From: Paenibacillus uliginis N3/975
GTDB taxonomy: Bacteria; Bacillota; Bacilli; Paenibacillales; Paenibacillaceae
Direction of reading: 5' to 3'
Assembly: GCF_900177425.1 (NCBI RefSeq)
Contig: NZ_LT840184.1
Span: 685,311 to 749,310, forward strand
DNA: 64,000 bases
In this document: piece by piece, positions 15,683 through 24,572 of the stretch
How the letters are laid out: each line of letters starts with the position of its first letter
Numbering within the stretch: position 1 is the first letter of the stretch
Notes under the pieces: generated by a model
The model's database searches: none
The model's input: the letters and a program-made list of their open reading frames with translations, nothing else
Told to the model about the DNA's origin: nothing
Position numbers and translations under genes: made by a program

Positions 15683-17707
15683 ATGGAATGGGTACACAAT
15701 GGGCGGGTCGGATCGGTATCGCCAGTAGAGAAGGGTACTGGCCCTCGGGAACCGCGTCATCCGGGTAAATGGGATCTTCGCAGCTTGCTGTCTAATCCGG
15801 AGGTGATAGCAGCGCTCGGCAGTGGTATTCTGATGGTTGCCGCATGGATTGTAGGTCAGTGGTCGGAATGGCTATCTGTTACTTTATATGTGGTGTCTTA
15901 TACGATCGGTGGTTGGATCAAGGCGAGGGAAGGCATAGAAACACTTATTAAAGAGCGAGACTTGGACGTGAATTTGCTGATGATTGCTGCCGCTCTGGGT
16001 GCAGCATCAATCGGTTACTGGAACGAAGGCGCGATGCTGATTTTTATCTTTGCATTAAGTGGTGCGCTGGAGAGTTACACCATGGAACGGAGCCGGAAGG
16101 ATATCTCCTCTCTTATGGAGCTTCAGCCGGAGACAGCGCTGCGTATTGAAGCCGGAGAGATGGTGTCGGTGTCCATCGCAAAATTGGAGATAGGTGATCT
16201 GATCCTTGTAAAGCCGGGTGAACTGATTCCGGCAGATGGCAAGGTATACCGGGGCGGCTCTTCAGTCAACCAGTCATCGATTACGGGAGAGTCCGTTCCC
16301 GTGGATAAAGCGGTGGGTGATGATGTATTTGCCGGTACGCTGAATGAAGAAGGTGTTCTTTATATAGAAGTAACTCAGGCAGCAGGGGCGACCCTTTTTG
16401 CCAAAATCATTAAATTGGTGGAGGAAGCTGAAAACGAAGTTCCTGAATCTGAGCGGTTCATTAAACGCTTCGAATCGATTTATGCCCGCGTGGTGGTATT
16501 CGTTACCGTAGCATTGATCGGACTGACCACACCAATTCTCGGATGGGATTGGGACACTTCATTTTATAAAGCGATGGTATTTCTCGTTGTAGCCTCCCCA
16601 TGTGCACTGGTGTCGTCTATTATGCCGGCTATGCTGTCCGCCATTTCGAACCGTGCCCGCAAAGGGGTGCTGTTTAAGGGTGGCGCCCATATCGAGAATA
16701 TGGCACGAACCGCAGTAGTTGCGTTCGATAAGACAGGAACATTGACCCTCGGTTCTCCAGAGGTCACCGATTTTATTGCGGGTGATGAGCTGATGCGAAA
16801 GGAGTTGCTTGCAATCTGCGCATCTGTGGAGAGCATGTCGAAGCATCCTCTAGCCGTAGCTATTGTTCGCAAAGCTGCAGAGGAAGGCATCGAGCTTCAT
16901 CCTGCTGAGAACGCCCAGTCTTTAACTGGTTGGGGAATGCAGGCCGAGGTCGAGGGCAAGTTGTGGAAAATCGGAAAAAGTGATGTGTTGGATCGCGAAC
17001 AGCATGAAGTGGTTGAAGGTGTCTCGGGAGCTGGAATGGGTGCAGTATCCGTTACTGAGACCCCCGGAAATGCCCCGGACTGGATTGCCATCCGTTCAAA
17101 ATTAGAGTCGGAAGGTAAGACGGTATCCGTCGTGCTGGAAGGTGATACTGTAGTCGGAATGATTGCTCTGCAGGACGCGGTTCGTCCGCAGGCAGCTGCC
17201 GCTGTGAAACGTCTGCAACAGCTGGGCATTAAGGTAGCCATGCTGACGGGCGACCGGAAGGCAACCGCCCAGGTGATCGCTAAGCAAACAGGCGTCGACA
17301 TGGTATTCTCTGATCTGCTGCCGGAAGATAAAGTGGAGCATGTGAAGAACTTGCGTGAAAAACACGGTCATGTCGTCATGGTTGGCGACGGTGTAAATGA
17401 TGCTCCGGCGTTGGCAACAGCCACGGTCGGTATCGGTATGGGCGTCACCGGTAGTGGAACTGCGCTGGAAGTGGCCGATGCGGTATTGATGAACGACAAT
17501 ATCGAAGAAATTGCTGGAACCGTCAAGGTAGCCCGCAAGGCACAGCGGATCGTGAAGCAAAATATGATATTCGCGATTACGGTTATACTGACTCTGATCG
17601 TAACGAATTTTGTGGCCGGTGTTGCGCTTCCGCTTGGTGTAGTTGGCCATGAAGGCAGTACGATATTGGTCATTCTGAACGGACTCCGTTTGCTTCGTAC
17701 GAAATAA
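15683..17707 (+). CDS. P1B-4-type heavy-metal efflux ATPase (PfeT/ZosA-like)
   Basis: P-type ATPase of the P1B-4 subclass, 674 residues, pumping Fe(II), Co(II) or similar ions out across the membrane. Seen: the TGES loop (SITGESVPV), the transmembrane SPC metal site in VVASPCALVSS, the phosphorylation motif FDKTGTLT, the hinge GDGVNDAPAL and, in the last helix, HEGSTILVILNGLRLL, the P1B-4 signature. No N-terminal CxxC metal-binding domain is present, as expected for the subclass. The start ATG is preceded by GGAAGGTG. The closest characterised relative is B. subtilis PfeT (ZosA). The upstream Fur-like boxes agree with an iron-linked role. Confidence 0.9.
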   Translation: MEWVHNGRVGSVSPVEKGTGPREPRHPGKWDLRSLLSNPEVIAALGSGILMVAAWIVGQWSEWLSVTLYVVSYTIGGWIKAREGIETLIKERDLDVNLLMIAAALGAASIGYWNEGAMLIFIFALSGALESYTMERSRKDISSLMELQPETALRIEAGEMVSVSIAKLEIGDLILVKPGELIPADGKVYRGGSSVNQSSITGESVPVDKAVGDDVFAGTLNEEGVLYIEVTQAAGATLFAKIIKLVEEAENEVPESERFIKRFESIYARVVVFVTVALIGLTTPILGWDWDTSFYKAMVFLVVASPCALVSSIMPAMLSAISNRARKGVLFKGGAHIENMARTAVVAFDKTGTLTLGSPEVTDFIAGDELMRKELLAICASVESMSKHPLAVAIVRKAAEEGIELHPAENAQSLTGWGMQAEVEGKLWKIGKSDVLDREQHEVVEGVSGAGMGAVSVTETPGNAPDWIAIRSKLESEGKTVSVVLEGDTVVGMIALQDAVRPQAAAAVKRLQQLGIKVAMLTGDRKATAQVIAKQTGVDMVFSDLLPEDKVEHVKNLREKHGHVVMVGDGVNDAPALATATVGIGMGVTGSGTALEVADAVLMNDNIEEIAGTVKVARKAQRIVKQNMIFAITVILTLIVTNFVAGVALPLGVVGHEGSTILVILNGLRLLRTK

Positions 17708-17713
17708 TGGATG

Positions 17714-17756
17714 AAGAGGCACTTTACTGAAAAAGGTGGAGCTGCCTCTTTTTTTT
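17714..17756 (+). terminator. Terminator after the metal ATPase gene
   Basis: AAGAGGCA (17714-17721) pairs with TGCCTCTT (17743-17750), followed by an eight-T run. Confidence 0.9.
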
Positions 17757-17849
17757 CATTTGGAAGTGAAAATTAAGATTATTGCAACTCAAAGGATAGC
17801 TATGTATCATCTAAGACGATTGTTTATTCCGGAAGAGGTGAGACCACCA

Positions 17850-18020
17850 ATGTTACCGTTATATTTTGATGTTAGGCTGCCGCAGGAGATGGAGTCTTTG
17901 GGTAATCTGCAATCTTTATATATGAACAACAATGTTCTGTTGAAGAAACCATCATTTTTACAGCGAATGACGAAGCTCGAGCAAATGAATCTGGAGAACA
18001 ATCCTTTTTGCGATACTTAA
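17850..18020 (+). CDS. Short leucine-rich-repeat-like ORF, possibly a gene fragment
   Basis: A 56-residue frame with one to two leucine-rich-repeat-like units: LPQEMESLGNLQSLYMNNN and then FLQRMTKLEQMNLENNPF. The second unit ends as a repeat normally would, so the piece resembles the end of a longer LRR protein. A GGAAGAGGTG site precedes the ATG at 17850. The frame is open upstream to 17736, inside the terminator of the ATPase gene, without a recognisable domain. It may be a small functional protein or a remnant; I favour a remnant. Confidence 0.4.
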   Translation: MLPLYFDVRLPQEMESLGNLQSLYMNNNVLLKKPSFLQRMTKLEQMNLENNPFCDT

Positions 18021-18059
18021 AATATTTTCACAATTTTCATACATATGTGGCAATGCGTA

Positions 18060-18088
18060 TTGACAGGCAACAAGAAAGTAATCATAAT
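18060..18088 (+). promoter_or_regulatory. Sigma-A-type promoter of the thioredoxin reductase gene
   Basis: Consensus TTGACA (18060-18065), a 17-base spacer and CATAAT (18083-18088), 62 bases ahead of the start codon. Confidence 0.7.
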
Positions 18089-18150
18089 AAATATTAATTT
18101 ATAATTATTATAAATAAGATGCGATATTACATATTAGGAGGAGATCATAG

Positions 18151-19092
18151 ATGTATAAATCCGTTATTATTGGTACAGGACCTGCAGGCCTCACGGCTGC
18201 TATTTATTTGGCTCGCGCCAACCTCAGCCCACTAGTTATTGAAGGACCACAGCCAGGTGGACAGCTTACAACCACAACAGAGGTAGAGAACTTTCCCGGG
18301 TTTATAGATGGCATTCAAGGCCCTGAGTTGATGGACAATATGCGTAAGCAAGCAGAACGCTTCGGTGCGGAATTCCGTACGGGCTGGGTCAACAGCGTGG
18401 AATTTGGAGAGCGTCCTTTTAAGTTGAACGTTGAAGGCATGGGTGAAGTTGTTACCGAAACACTGGTTCTTTCGACTGGTGCTACTGCAAAATATTTGGG
18501 CATTCCAGGAGAACAGGATAACGTGGGCCGTGGTGTAAGTACATGCGCCACATGTGATGGTTTCTTTTTCCGCAACAAAGAGATCATTGTGGTCGGCGGA
18601 GGGGATTCCGCACTGGAAGAAGCGAACTTCCTGACCCGCTTTGCTTCCAAAGTAACGCTGGTTCACCGCCGTGATGAGCTGCGCGCCTCCAAAATCATGC
18701 AGGACCGCGCTCGTGCCAACGAAAAAATCGATTGGGCGCTTAATCGCACACCGCTTGAAGTCATTGCGGATGAGCAGGGCGTGAGAGGCATTAAGGTTCA
18801 GAATAACGAAACAGGTAAAGAAGAAGTTATTGAAGCCAGCGGCGTATTTGTGGCAATCGGCCATCATCCGAACACTAGCTTTCTGGGCGGTGCAATTACA
18901 ACCGATTCAAACGGTTATATCGTCACTACACCAGGAACATCCGAGACGAATATTCCAGGCGTCTTTGCTTGCGGTGACGTGCAGGATACCCGCTATAGAC
19001 AAGCGATTACAGCGGCAGGCAGCGGCTGTATGGCGGCAATGGACACAGAAAAGTACATTGAGAGCTTGGAACACAGCGCGATCGTGATGTAA
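18151..19092 (+). CDS. trxB: Thioredoxin-disulfide reductase
   Basis: Cytosolic flavoprotein that passes electrons from NADPH to thioredoxin, 313 residues. The FAD-binding GTGPAGLTAA is at 8-17, the redox-active CATCDG is near 131-136, the NADPH-binding GGGDSALEEA near 150, and the C-terminal FAD motif GVFACGDVQD near 270. Strong AGGAGGAG ribosome site. The glutaredoxin-like gene follows after 56 bases and shares the same terminator, so the two probably form a redox pair in one transcript. Confidence 0.95.
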   Translation: MYKSVIIGTGPAGLTAAIYLARANLSPLVIEGPQPGGQLTTTTEVENFPGFIDGIQGPELMDNMRKQAERFGAEFRTGWVNSVEFGERPFKLNVEGMGEVVTETLVLSTGATAKYLGIPGEQDNVGRGVSTCATCDGFFFRNKEIIVVGGGDSALEEANFLTRFASKVTLVHRRDELRASKIMQDRARANEKIDWALNRTPLEVIADEQGVRGIKVQNNETGKEEVIEASGVFVAIGHHPNTSFLGGAITTDSNGYIVTTPGTSETNIPGVFACGDVQDTRYRQAITAAGSGCMAAMDTEKYIESLEHSAIVM

Positions 19093-19148
19093 ACTGGTTG
19101 ATATAGGCTGCATTATAAATATAAATACTATCAGAGGTGAAATCATTC

Positions 19149-19391
19149 ATGGAAAACGTTATTGTCTATACATCAAACAACTGCCCTCACTGCAAGCAGG
19201 TAAAGAGCTTCCTGTCTGAGCAAGGGATTGCGTATGAAGAACGAAACATCGAAACGAATGACGAGTTTGCACAACAGGTATGGGATATGGGAATACGCGC
19301 TGTTCCGTTGACTATCATCGGCGAGCATCGCATTATGGGTATGAACAAGCTGCAATTTAACAAAGCGTTGGCACCGCAAACCGAAGCATAA
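19149..19391 (+). CDS. Glutaredoxin-like thiol-disulfide protein
   Basis: An 80-residue thioredoxin-fold protein with the active site CPHC at 13-16 (NNCPHCKQVKSFL), a TND turn and the cis-proline segment VPLTIIG. It belongs to the NrdH/YruB-type glutaredoxins that can take electrons from thioredoxin reductase. The ATG at 19149 follows AGAGGTG; an in-frame GTG twelve bases upstream overlaps that site. Encoded just after trxB, which suggests TrxB may reduce it (inference). Confidence 0.88.
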   Translation: MENVIVYTSNNCPHCKQVKSFLSEQGIAYEERNIETNDEFAQQVWDMGIRAVPLTIIGEHRIMGMNKLQFNKALAPQTEA

Positions 19392-19420
19392 TAGGCGGCA
19401 GCTATACGCTTGAACATAAT

Positions 19421-19456
19421 AAGGGCTCTTCCCGTTTGAGAGGGAAGAGCCCTTTT
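19421..19456 (+). terminator. Terminator of the trxB-glutaredoxin operon
   Basis: AAGGGCTCTTCCC (19421-19433) pairs with GGGAAGAGCCCTT (19442-19454), followed by T residues. Confidence 0.9.
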
Positions 19457-19577
19457 GTATTAAAGCTTTTGTTTCTCGCAGCAACCGAGTATCCCTAGGA
19501 GAGGACCGTAACCTGGCCTATTCCTGAAAGTTGATGTTTCTTGATTCCGTTATCGTTTTTTCGTAGTTTCTTTCCCG

Positions 19578-19775
19578 TCAGAAAAAGATCATCATGATCA
19601 GCTGAAAAATTGCATATACGGCGATTCCCGCAACGATCAGCAGCAGACCTGCTTTTTTCTTACCCTGAAAGAGACGCAGAATGGCCAGACTGAACAATGG
19701 CGCAATGACCAAGAGAAACAGCAGCACGGTTACAAACATCTGCGCCGAAATATCCGATGTATCGACATAAGTCAT
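19578..19775 (-). CDS. Small two-helix membrane protein, 65 residues
   Basis: Not recognised. Two hydrophobic helices (about 14-36 and 42-63) are separated by a short basic loop QGKKK, with a polar N-terminus MTYVDTSDIS. The ATG at 19775 follows AGGAGAGG at good spacing; an in-frame upstream ATG has no site. Located between the redox operon and xylR and convergent with the former. Function unknown. Confidence 0.65.
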   Translation of the reverse strand: MTYVDTSDISAQMFVTVLLFLLVIAPLFSLAILRLFQGKKKAGLLLIVAGIAVYAIFQLIMMIFF

Positions 19776-19916
19776 GAAACGTTCCTCTCCTATCTGTATC
19801 TTTCCTGTATGCATTCTGCATTTCATGGTGACATATATCACATATATGAAATTCATTATATAGTAAACTGACGTTTTTTACCTTAGTCACTTCTTAAAAA
19901 ATGAGGCGAAATTACG

Positions 19917-21089
19917 TCAATTTACAGGCATTGACACACGTACAGGTCCGAGAAACTGCGAAACGGCAGAGTAAGCGGCTCCAATGACCGTAGAACGGCT
20001 GCCAAGCTCCGCAAAGTGAATCTCCATTTCTTCACGGTGGTAGGGCAGCGTTCGCTCGGAGACAACCTTCTGCATGGTGTCTCCAATCCAGTCACGTGCA
20101 TCTGACAGAGGGCCGCCGATTACAACCGATTGCGGGTTGAACCCGTTGACCAGATTCGTGATACCCACGCCAAGATAGCGTCCCATTTCGGAAAAATGGT
20201 CAATCGTTTCCGCATGGCCTTGCTCAGCAAGCTTGACCAATTCGGAAGTCCGGCGTGAAGGCAGAGTAGATCTTGTTAGATCATAGGCTTTTTCCGAGGC
20301 GTACAGCTCCCAGCAGCCCCGGTTTCCGCATGAGCATTCCTTCCCGTCTGCTTCGATTGTCATATGTCCGGTTTCCCCGGCATATCCCCTAGCTCCTTTA
20401 TACAATTCCCCATTGATGATGATGCCTGAACCGATACCGCTTCCGGCACTGATATACAGCAGATGCTTTGCATCGCGTCCCGCTCCGAAGCGAAGTTCTC
20501 CTTGGGCTCCGGCGTTAGCTTCATTGTCGATGGTGACCGGCACGCCGATTTCATTCTCAAGGAGCTGCTGAAGCGGAACCATTTCCCACCCGAGGTTTGG
20601 CGCAAAAAGAACCATGCCGTCACCGTCCACCATACCAGGCACACCTACTCCGACGCCAACGATACCGTAATGGGAATTAGGAGCGAGCTTCATCAATCCA
20701 TTGATCATGTGAATCATCATATCTAGCACAGATGAGACATCGTGCTGTTCTAGCATACATTCTTCTTCTGCAAGAATCCGACCTTCAAGATCGGTTAGTA
20801 CCGCCATCATCTGCTTGAGGCGAATTTCTACGCCCACAGCATAACCGGCTTCTCCGTTAAACAGCAGCATTCGCGGTTTTCGGCCGCCACTTGATTCGCC
20901 GGGTCCGATCTCCTGTACAAGATGATTATCGCACAGCTCCAGCACCAGATTGGATACGGTTGCTTTATTAAGTCCGGTTAGTTCCGAAACTTTGGCGCGG
21001 GAGAGGGGGGCATTGCGGATGATTGTATTCAGTATAATAGACGTATTTATTTTTTTAACCAGCGCTTGATCACCGGTGATATTTGTCAT
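19917..21089 (-). CDS. xylR: Xylose-responsive ROK-family repressor
   Basis: Transcriptional repressor of xylose utilisation, 390 residues. The N-terminal winged helix-turn-helix (about 17-75, LSRAKVSELTGLNKATVSNL) is followed by a ROK sugar-kinase-like domain with the ATP-fold segment VGVGVGVPGMVDG, the sugar-site GHMTIE and the zinc motif CSCGNRGCWE. Divergently transcribed from xylA with a shared control region; the naming rests on that position and on family match. Xylose binding would release it from the xyl operator. No terminator of note was identified. Confidence 0.92.
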   Translation of the reverse strand: MTNITGDQALVKKINTSIILNTIIRNAPLSRAKVSELTGLNKATVSNLVLELCDNHLVQEIGPGESSGGRKPRMLLFNGEAGYAVGVEIRLKQMMAVLTDLEGRILAEEECMLEQHDVSSVLDMMIHMINGLMKLAPNSHYGIVGVGVGVPGMVDGDGMVLFAPNLGWEMVPLQQLLENEIGVPVTIDNEANAGAQGELRFGAGRDAKHLLYISAGSGIGSGIIINGELYKGARGYAGETGHMTIEADGKECSCGNRGCWELYASEKAYDLTRSTLPSRRTSELVKLAEQGHAETIDHFSEMGRYLGVGITNLVNGFNPQSVVIGGPLSDARDWIGDTMQKVVSERTLPYHREEMEIHFAELGSRSTVIGAAYSAVSQFLGPVRVSMPVN

Positions 21090-21232
21090 GGTAACCCATC
21101 CTTTAGAAGTTAAATCAATCGTAAGATATGCTCATAGTCTAGGCGGAAAAAACGAAAAATGTCAACACGTCAAGAATGGCTTTTGCAGATAAGAAGCGGT
21201 TGATGAGGGATGTGATAGGAAGCTGTCCAATC

Positions 21233-21259
21233 AACTTAGTTTAACCAATAGACAAAGTT
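21233..21259. promoter_or_regulatory. Candidate XylR operator
   Basis: AACTTAGTT (21233-21241) and GACAAAGTT (21251-21259) form an imperfect inverted repeat. The downstream arm overlaps the -35 box of the xylA promoter, so a bound repressor would block RNA polymerase. It resembles known Bacillus XylR sites only loosely. Confidence 0.6.
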
Positions 21260-21277
21260 ATATCTGTGTGCTAGGAT
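21249..21277 (+). promoter_or_regulatory. xylA promoter
   Basis: TAGACA (21249-21254), a 17-base spacer and TAGGAT (21272-21277). Confidence 0.65.
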
Positions 21278-21281
21278 AGCA

Positions 21282-21297
21282 TTGTAAGCGGTAACCA
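21282..21297 (+). promoter_or_regulatory. Catabolite-responsive element (cre) at the xylA start site
   Basis: TTGTAAGCGGTAACCA matches the CcpA consensus TGWNANCGNTNWCA with about one mismatch. It sits immediately downstream of the -10 box, a position at which CcpA binding represses initiation or elongation. Confidence 0.6.
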
Positions 21298-21329
21298 CAT
21301 ATTAATCAGGAATAGGGAGGATTTATCTC

Positions 21330-22646
21330 ATGGCCTATTTTAACAACATTAACAAGATCGAATATGAAGGAAGCAAATCAACGAATCCATATGCGTTTAA
21401 ATTTTATAATCCGAATGAAGTTGTGGCCGGCAAAACAATGGAAGAGCATCTCCGTTTCGCCATGGCTTATTGGCATACATTAACTGCGGGTGGTTCTGAT
21501 CCGTTCGGCGCGGACACTGCTGTTCGTCCTTGGGGTAAGTTTTCCGGTATGGATCTCGCTAAAGCTCGCGTTGAAGCCGGTTTTGAATTTATGGACAAAC
21601 TGAATATGCCTTTCTTCTGCTTCCATGATGTAGATATTGCACCGGAAGGAAACAATCTACGTGAGTTCTACAGTAACATTGACACGATCGTAGACATGAT
21701 TGAAGAGAACATGAAGTCCAGCGGTAAGAAGCTGCTGTGGAACACAGCTAATATGTTCACGAACCCGCGCTACATGCATGGTGCAGCTACAACCTGCAAT
21801 GCTGATGTGTACGCACATGCCGCTGCACAGGTGAAGAAAGGTCTGGAAGTGGGCAAGCGCCTTGGAGCAGAGAACTATGTATTCTGGGGAGGCCGTGAAG
21901 GCTACGAGACACTGCTGAACACAGATATGGGTCTTGAGCTGGATAATCTCGCACGCCTGTTCAATATGGCAATCGACTATGCGAAAGAGATCGGCTTTGA
22001 CGCCCAATTCCTGATTGAGCCTAAACCGAAAGAACCTACGAAACACCAATACGATTTTGATGCGGCTACTACGATTGCGTTCCTGCAAAAATACGGCCTC
22101 GACAAACATTTCAAACTGAACCTTGAGGCAAACCATGCAACCTTGGCCGGACACACATTTGAGCATGAGCTTCGTGTTGCCCGCCTGAACGGTATGCTCG
22201 GCTCGCTGGATGCGAACCAAGGCGACATGCTGATCGGCTGGGATACCGACGAGTTCCCGGTTAACATTTATGATGCAACATTGACATTGTATGAAGTGCT
22301 CATGAATGACGGCCTCGGTCGTGGTGGTGTAAACTTTGACGCTAAAGTACGCCGTCCTTCCTTCGAGCCTGAGGATCTGTTCCTGGCACATATCGCAGGT
22401 ATGGACACTTATGCTAAAGGCCTCAAAGTGGCTGCCAAGCTGATCGAGGATCGTGTGTTCGAAGACTTCATCGCGAAACGCTACAGCAGCTTCACTGAAG
22501 GCATCGGAGCAGATGTTGTCTCCGGTAAAGCTACTCTGGCTTCCTTGGCCGAATATGCGCTGAACAACGAGAAACCACGAAAGAATGAATCTGGACGTCA
22601 AGAAATGCTTAAAGGCTTGCTCAACCAGTACATTCTTGCTGACTAA
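21330..22646 (+). CDS. xylA: Xylose isomerase
   Basis: Cytosolic divalent-metal enzyme that converts D-xylose to D-xylulose, 438 residues, the usual length of the class II (long) form. Typical stretches: FCFHDVDIAPEG near 100 (catalytic His), ENYVFWGGREGYE near 185, LIEPKPKEPTKHQYD near 230 with metal ligand Glu, NLEANHATLAGH near 268 and GWDTDEFP near 308. Starts with an ATG behind GGGAGGA. First gene of the xylAB operon, controlled by XylR and probably CcpA. Confidence 0.97.
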   Translation: MAYFNNINKIEYEGSKSTNPYAFKFYNPNEVVAGKTMEEHLRFAMAYWHTLTAGGSDPFGADTAVRPWGKFSGMDLAKARVEAGFEFMDKLNMPFFCFHDVDIAPEGNNLREFYSNIDTIVDMIEENMKSSGKKLLWNTANMFTNPRYMHGAATTCNADVYAHAAAQVKKGLEVGKRLGAENYVFWGGREGYETLLNTDMGLELDNLARLFNMAIDYAKEIGFDAQFLIEPKPKEPTKHQYDFDAATTIAFLQKYGLDKHFKLNLEANHATLAGHTFEHELRVARLNGMLGSLDANQGDMLIGWDTDEFPVNIYDATLTLYEVLMNDGLGRGGVNFDAKVRRPSFEPEDLFLAHIAGMDTYAKGLKVAAKLIEDRVFEDFIAKRYSSFTEGIGADVVSGKATLASLAEYALNNEKPRKNESGRQEMLKGLLNQYILAD

Positions 22647-22665
22647 GTGATAACGGATAAATAAA

Positions 22666-22702
22666 AACTTCACCGGCTCCCGGAAGGGTGGCCGGTGAAG
22701 TT
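22666..22702 (+). terminator. Perfect 12-bp hairpin between xylA and xylB
   Basis: AACTTCACCGGC (22666-22677) pairs with GCCGGTGAAGTT (22691-22702) around a 13-base loop. The tail GTTTCACC is a poor U-tract, so it may be a leaky terminator or an mRNA-stabilising 3' end that makes xylA exceed xylB. Confidence 0.7.
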
Positions 22703-22771
22703 GTTTCACCCTAAGGTTTCAGCAGAGCCATGACCTGCTCCTGCTGCGGCCAACCTTGAGGAGGAATGATG

Positions 22772-24268
22772 ATGAGTTATGTGATCGGAGTCGATCTTGG
22801 TACAAGTGCGGTAAAGACTGTACTTGTAGACCGTAGGGGCAAAGTGGTGGCGGAGCATTCGGAGTCATATCCGCTGAGCCAGCCCAAGCCGGGATATAGT
22901 GAGCAGCGGCCCGAGGATTGGGTCGAGAAGACCTTGTTGTCCTTGAAGCGGTTAATGGAAGAGACCGCTATCGAGCCGTCGGAGATTGAGGGATTGAGCT
23001 TTTCCGGCCAAATGCACGGCTTGGTGCTGATTGATGGAGAGGGGACTGTGCTTCGTCCGGCGATTTTGTGGAATGACACTCGAACGACAGCCCAATGCCG
23101 ACGGATAGAGGAAACACTGCAGGACAAATTGCTTGGCATCGCCCGCAACCGTGCATTGGAAGGCTTTACTCTGCCGAAAATCCTGTGGGTTCAGGAGTTT
23201 GAGCAAGAGCTGCTGGATCAAGCGGCGCTGTTCCTGCTGCCGAAAGACTATGTGCGCTACCGGCTAACCGGGAAGTACGCCATGGATTATTCGGATGCGG
23301 CAGGCACGCTGCTGTTGGATGTAACAGGCAAAGATTGGAGCAGCGAGATATTGGATGCATTCCAGCTGCCACACTCGATTTGCCCGCCGCTGGTTGAATC
23401 GTTCGACCTGTGCGGTACGCTGCTGCCTGAAATTGCAGAACAGTCCGGCCTGCTGCCGGATACGAAGGTGTTTGCGGGCGGTGCTGACAATGCTTGTGGA
23501 GCGATTGGAGCAGGCATCCTTGCAGAAGGACAGACGATGTGCAGCGTAGGCACTTCCGGCGTGGTACTTTCCTACGAGGAACGTAAAGAGGTCGATTTTG
23601 AAGGGAAGATTCACTTTTTTAACCACAGTGAGAAAGATGCTTTCTACATTATGGGCGTTACGCTTTCAGCCGGATACAGCTTGGAGTGGTTCAAGAAGAC
23701 GTTTGCTCCTAGTGTTTCCTTTGATGAATTGCTGGAAGGTATCAGCGACATTCCCGCGGGAAGTTGTGGCCTGCTGTTCACGCCGTATATCGTGGGCGAG
23801 CGCACTCCATATCCGGATGCCAATATCCGCGGTAGCTTTATCGGCATGGACGCGGGACACAAGCTCCCGCATTTTACGCGGGCCGTCCTTGAAGGGATTA
23901 CGTTCTCATTGCGGGAGTCGATTGACATCCTGCGGGCATCCGGCAAAAAGATCGATACTGTCATCTCGATCGGCGGCGGAGCGAAGAACGAGAACTGGCT
24001 CCAAATGCAGGCAGATATTTTGGGCGCCGAGATTGTGAAGCTGGAAAGTGAGCAGGGGCCTGCAATGGGTGCTGCGATGCTGGCGGCTTACGGCTGCGGA
24101 TGGTTCCCTAGTCTGCAGGCTTGTGCATCAGCATTTTTGCGTCCGGCGCAGAAATACGTACCGAACTCGGAGACTGTCGCGAGTTATGAGAAGCTGTTTG
24201 CGCTGTATCAAAGTGTGTATGGAGTAACTCGTCAGCTGAGCGGCCAATTGTCAGAATATCGTGGTTAA
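22772..24268 (+). CDS. xylB: Xylulokinase
   Basis: FGGY-family kinase that phosphorylates D-xylulose with ATP, feeding the pentose phosphate pathway; 498 residues, normal length. The N-terminal phosphate loop IGVDLGTSAVKT, the substrate segment LSFSGQMHGLV near 77, the catalytic Asp in GGADNACGAIG near 235 and the C-terminal GGGAKNENWLQMQAD near 400 are seen. Three ATG codons in a row (22766, 22769, 22772) follow GAGGAGG; the last has the best spacing. Follows xylA across a strong hairpin. Confidence 0.96.
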   Translation: MSYVIGVDLGTSAVKTVLVDRRGKVVAEHSESYPLSQPKPGYSEQRPEDWVEKTLLSLKRLMEETAIEPSEIEGLSFSGQMHGLVLIDGEGTVLRPAILWNDTRTTAQCRRIEETLQDKLLGIARNRALEGFTLPKILWVQEFEQELLDQAALFLLPKDYVRYRLTGKYAMDYSDAAGTLLLDVTGKDWSSEILDAFQLPHSICPPLVESFDLCGTLLPEIAEQSGLLPDTKVFAGGADNACGAIGAGILAEGQTMCSVGTSGVVLSYEERKEVDFEGKIHFFNHSEKDAFYIMGVTLSAGYSLEWFKKTFAPSVSFDELLEGISDIPAGSCGLLFTPYIVGERTPYPDANIRGSFIGMDAGHKLPHFTRAVLEGITFSLRESIDILRASGKKIDTVISIGGGAKNENWLQMQADILGAEIVKLESEQGPAMGAAMLAAYGCGWFPSLQACASAFLRPAQKYVPNSETVASYEKLFALYQSVYGVTRQLSGQLSEYRG

Positions 24269-24280
24269 TTAAATATCAAA

Positions 24281-24317
24281 GGCGCTGTTCCTACATAAGG
24301 GGCAGCGTTATTTTTTT
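24281..24317 (+). terminator. Terminator of the xylAB operon
   Basis: CGCTG (24283-24287) pairs with CAGCG (24303-24307), with further inner pairing, followed after two bases by a seven-T run. Confidence 0.75.
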
Positions 24318-24572
24318 GCATAGATTAAGATTTTTGGACAGGATAGGTCATCTTTTTATGGCAGGAGACATAAGAAATAGAGTGACATCCTATGAAATTC
24401 TTTAATTCACAAAAATTAAAGTGGGAAGGGGCGTAACCAGACTGCCCTTATAAATGTTCTACATTAGGAGAGTTGTTATGTCCTTGCTACACTGATCCTT
24501 CTTTTCAAGCCGTACACACCACTGTGTGTAAGAGTAAAGTATGGATCCAACCAAGTGAAGGGAGCGAAAGGA

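Noticed and set aside
17102..17722. A 206-codon antisense frame in the P1B-4 ATPase gene
   Set aside because: Shadow of the ATPase coding frame, with no start signal and no domain.
21657..22709. A 350-codon open frame antisense to xylA
   Set aside because: It is the shadow of a strongly biased coding frame; it has no ribosome site or recognisable domain, and xylA on the other strand is unambiguous.
24467..24495. Five-codon leader peptide (MSLLH) after a GGAGAG site upstream of the S-layer-like protein
   Set aside because: Too short and without attenuator structure or repeated regulatory codons; most likely chance.
24555..24572. GTG at 24555 as start of the S-layer-like protein
   Set aside because: The TTG at 24573 has a properly spaced AGGGAG, and the extra six residues add nothing; kept only as an alternative.
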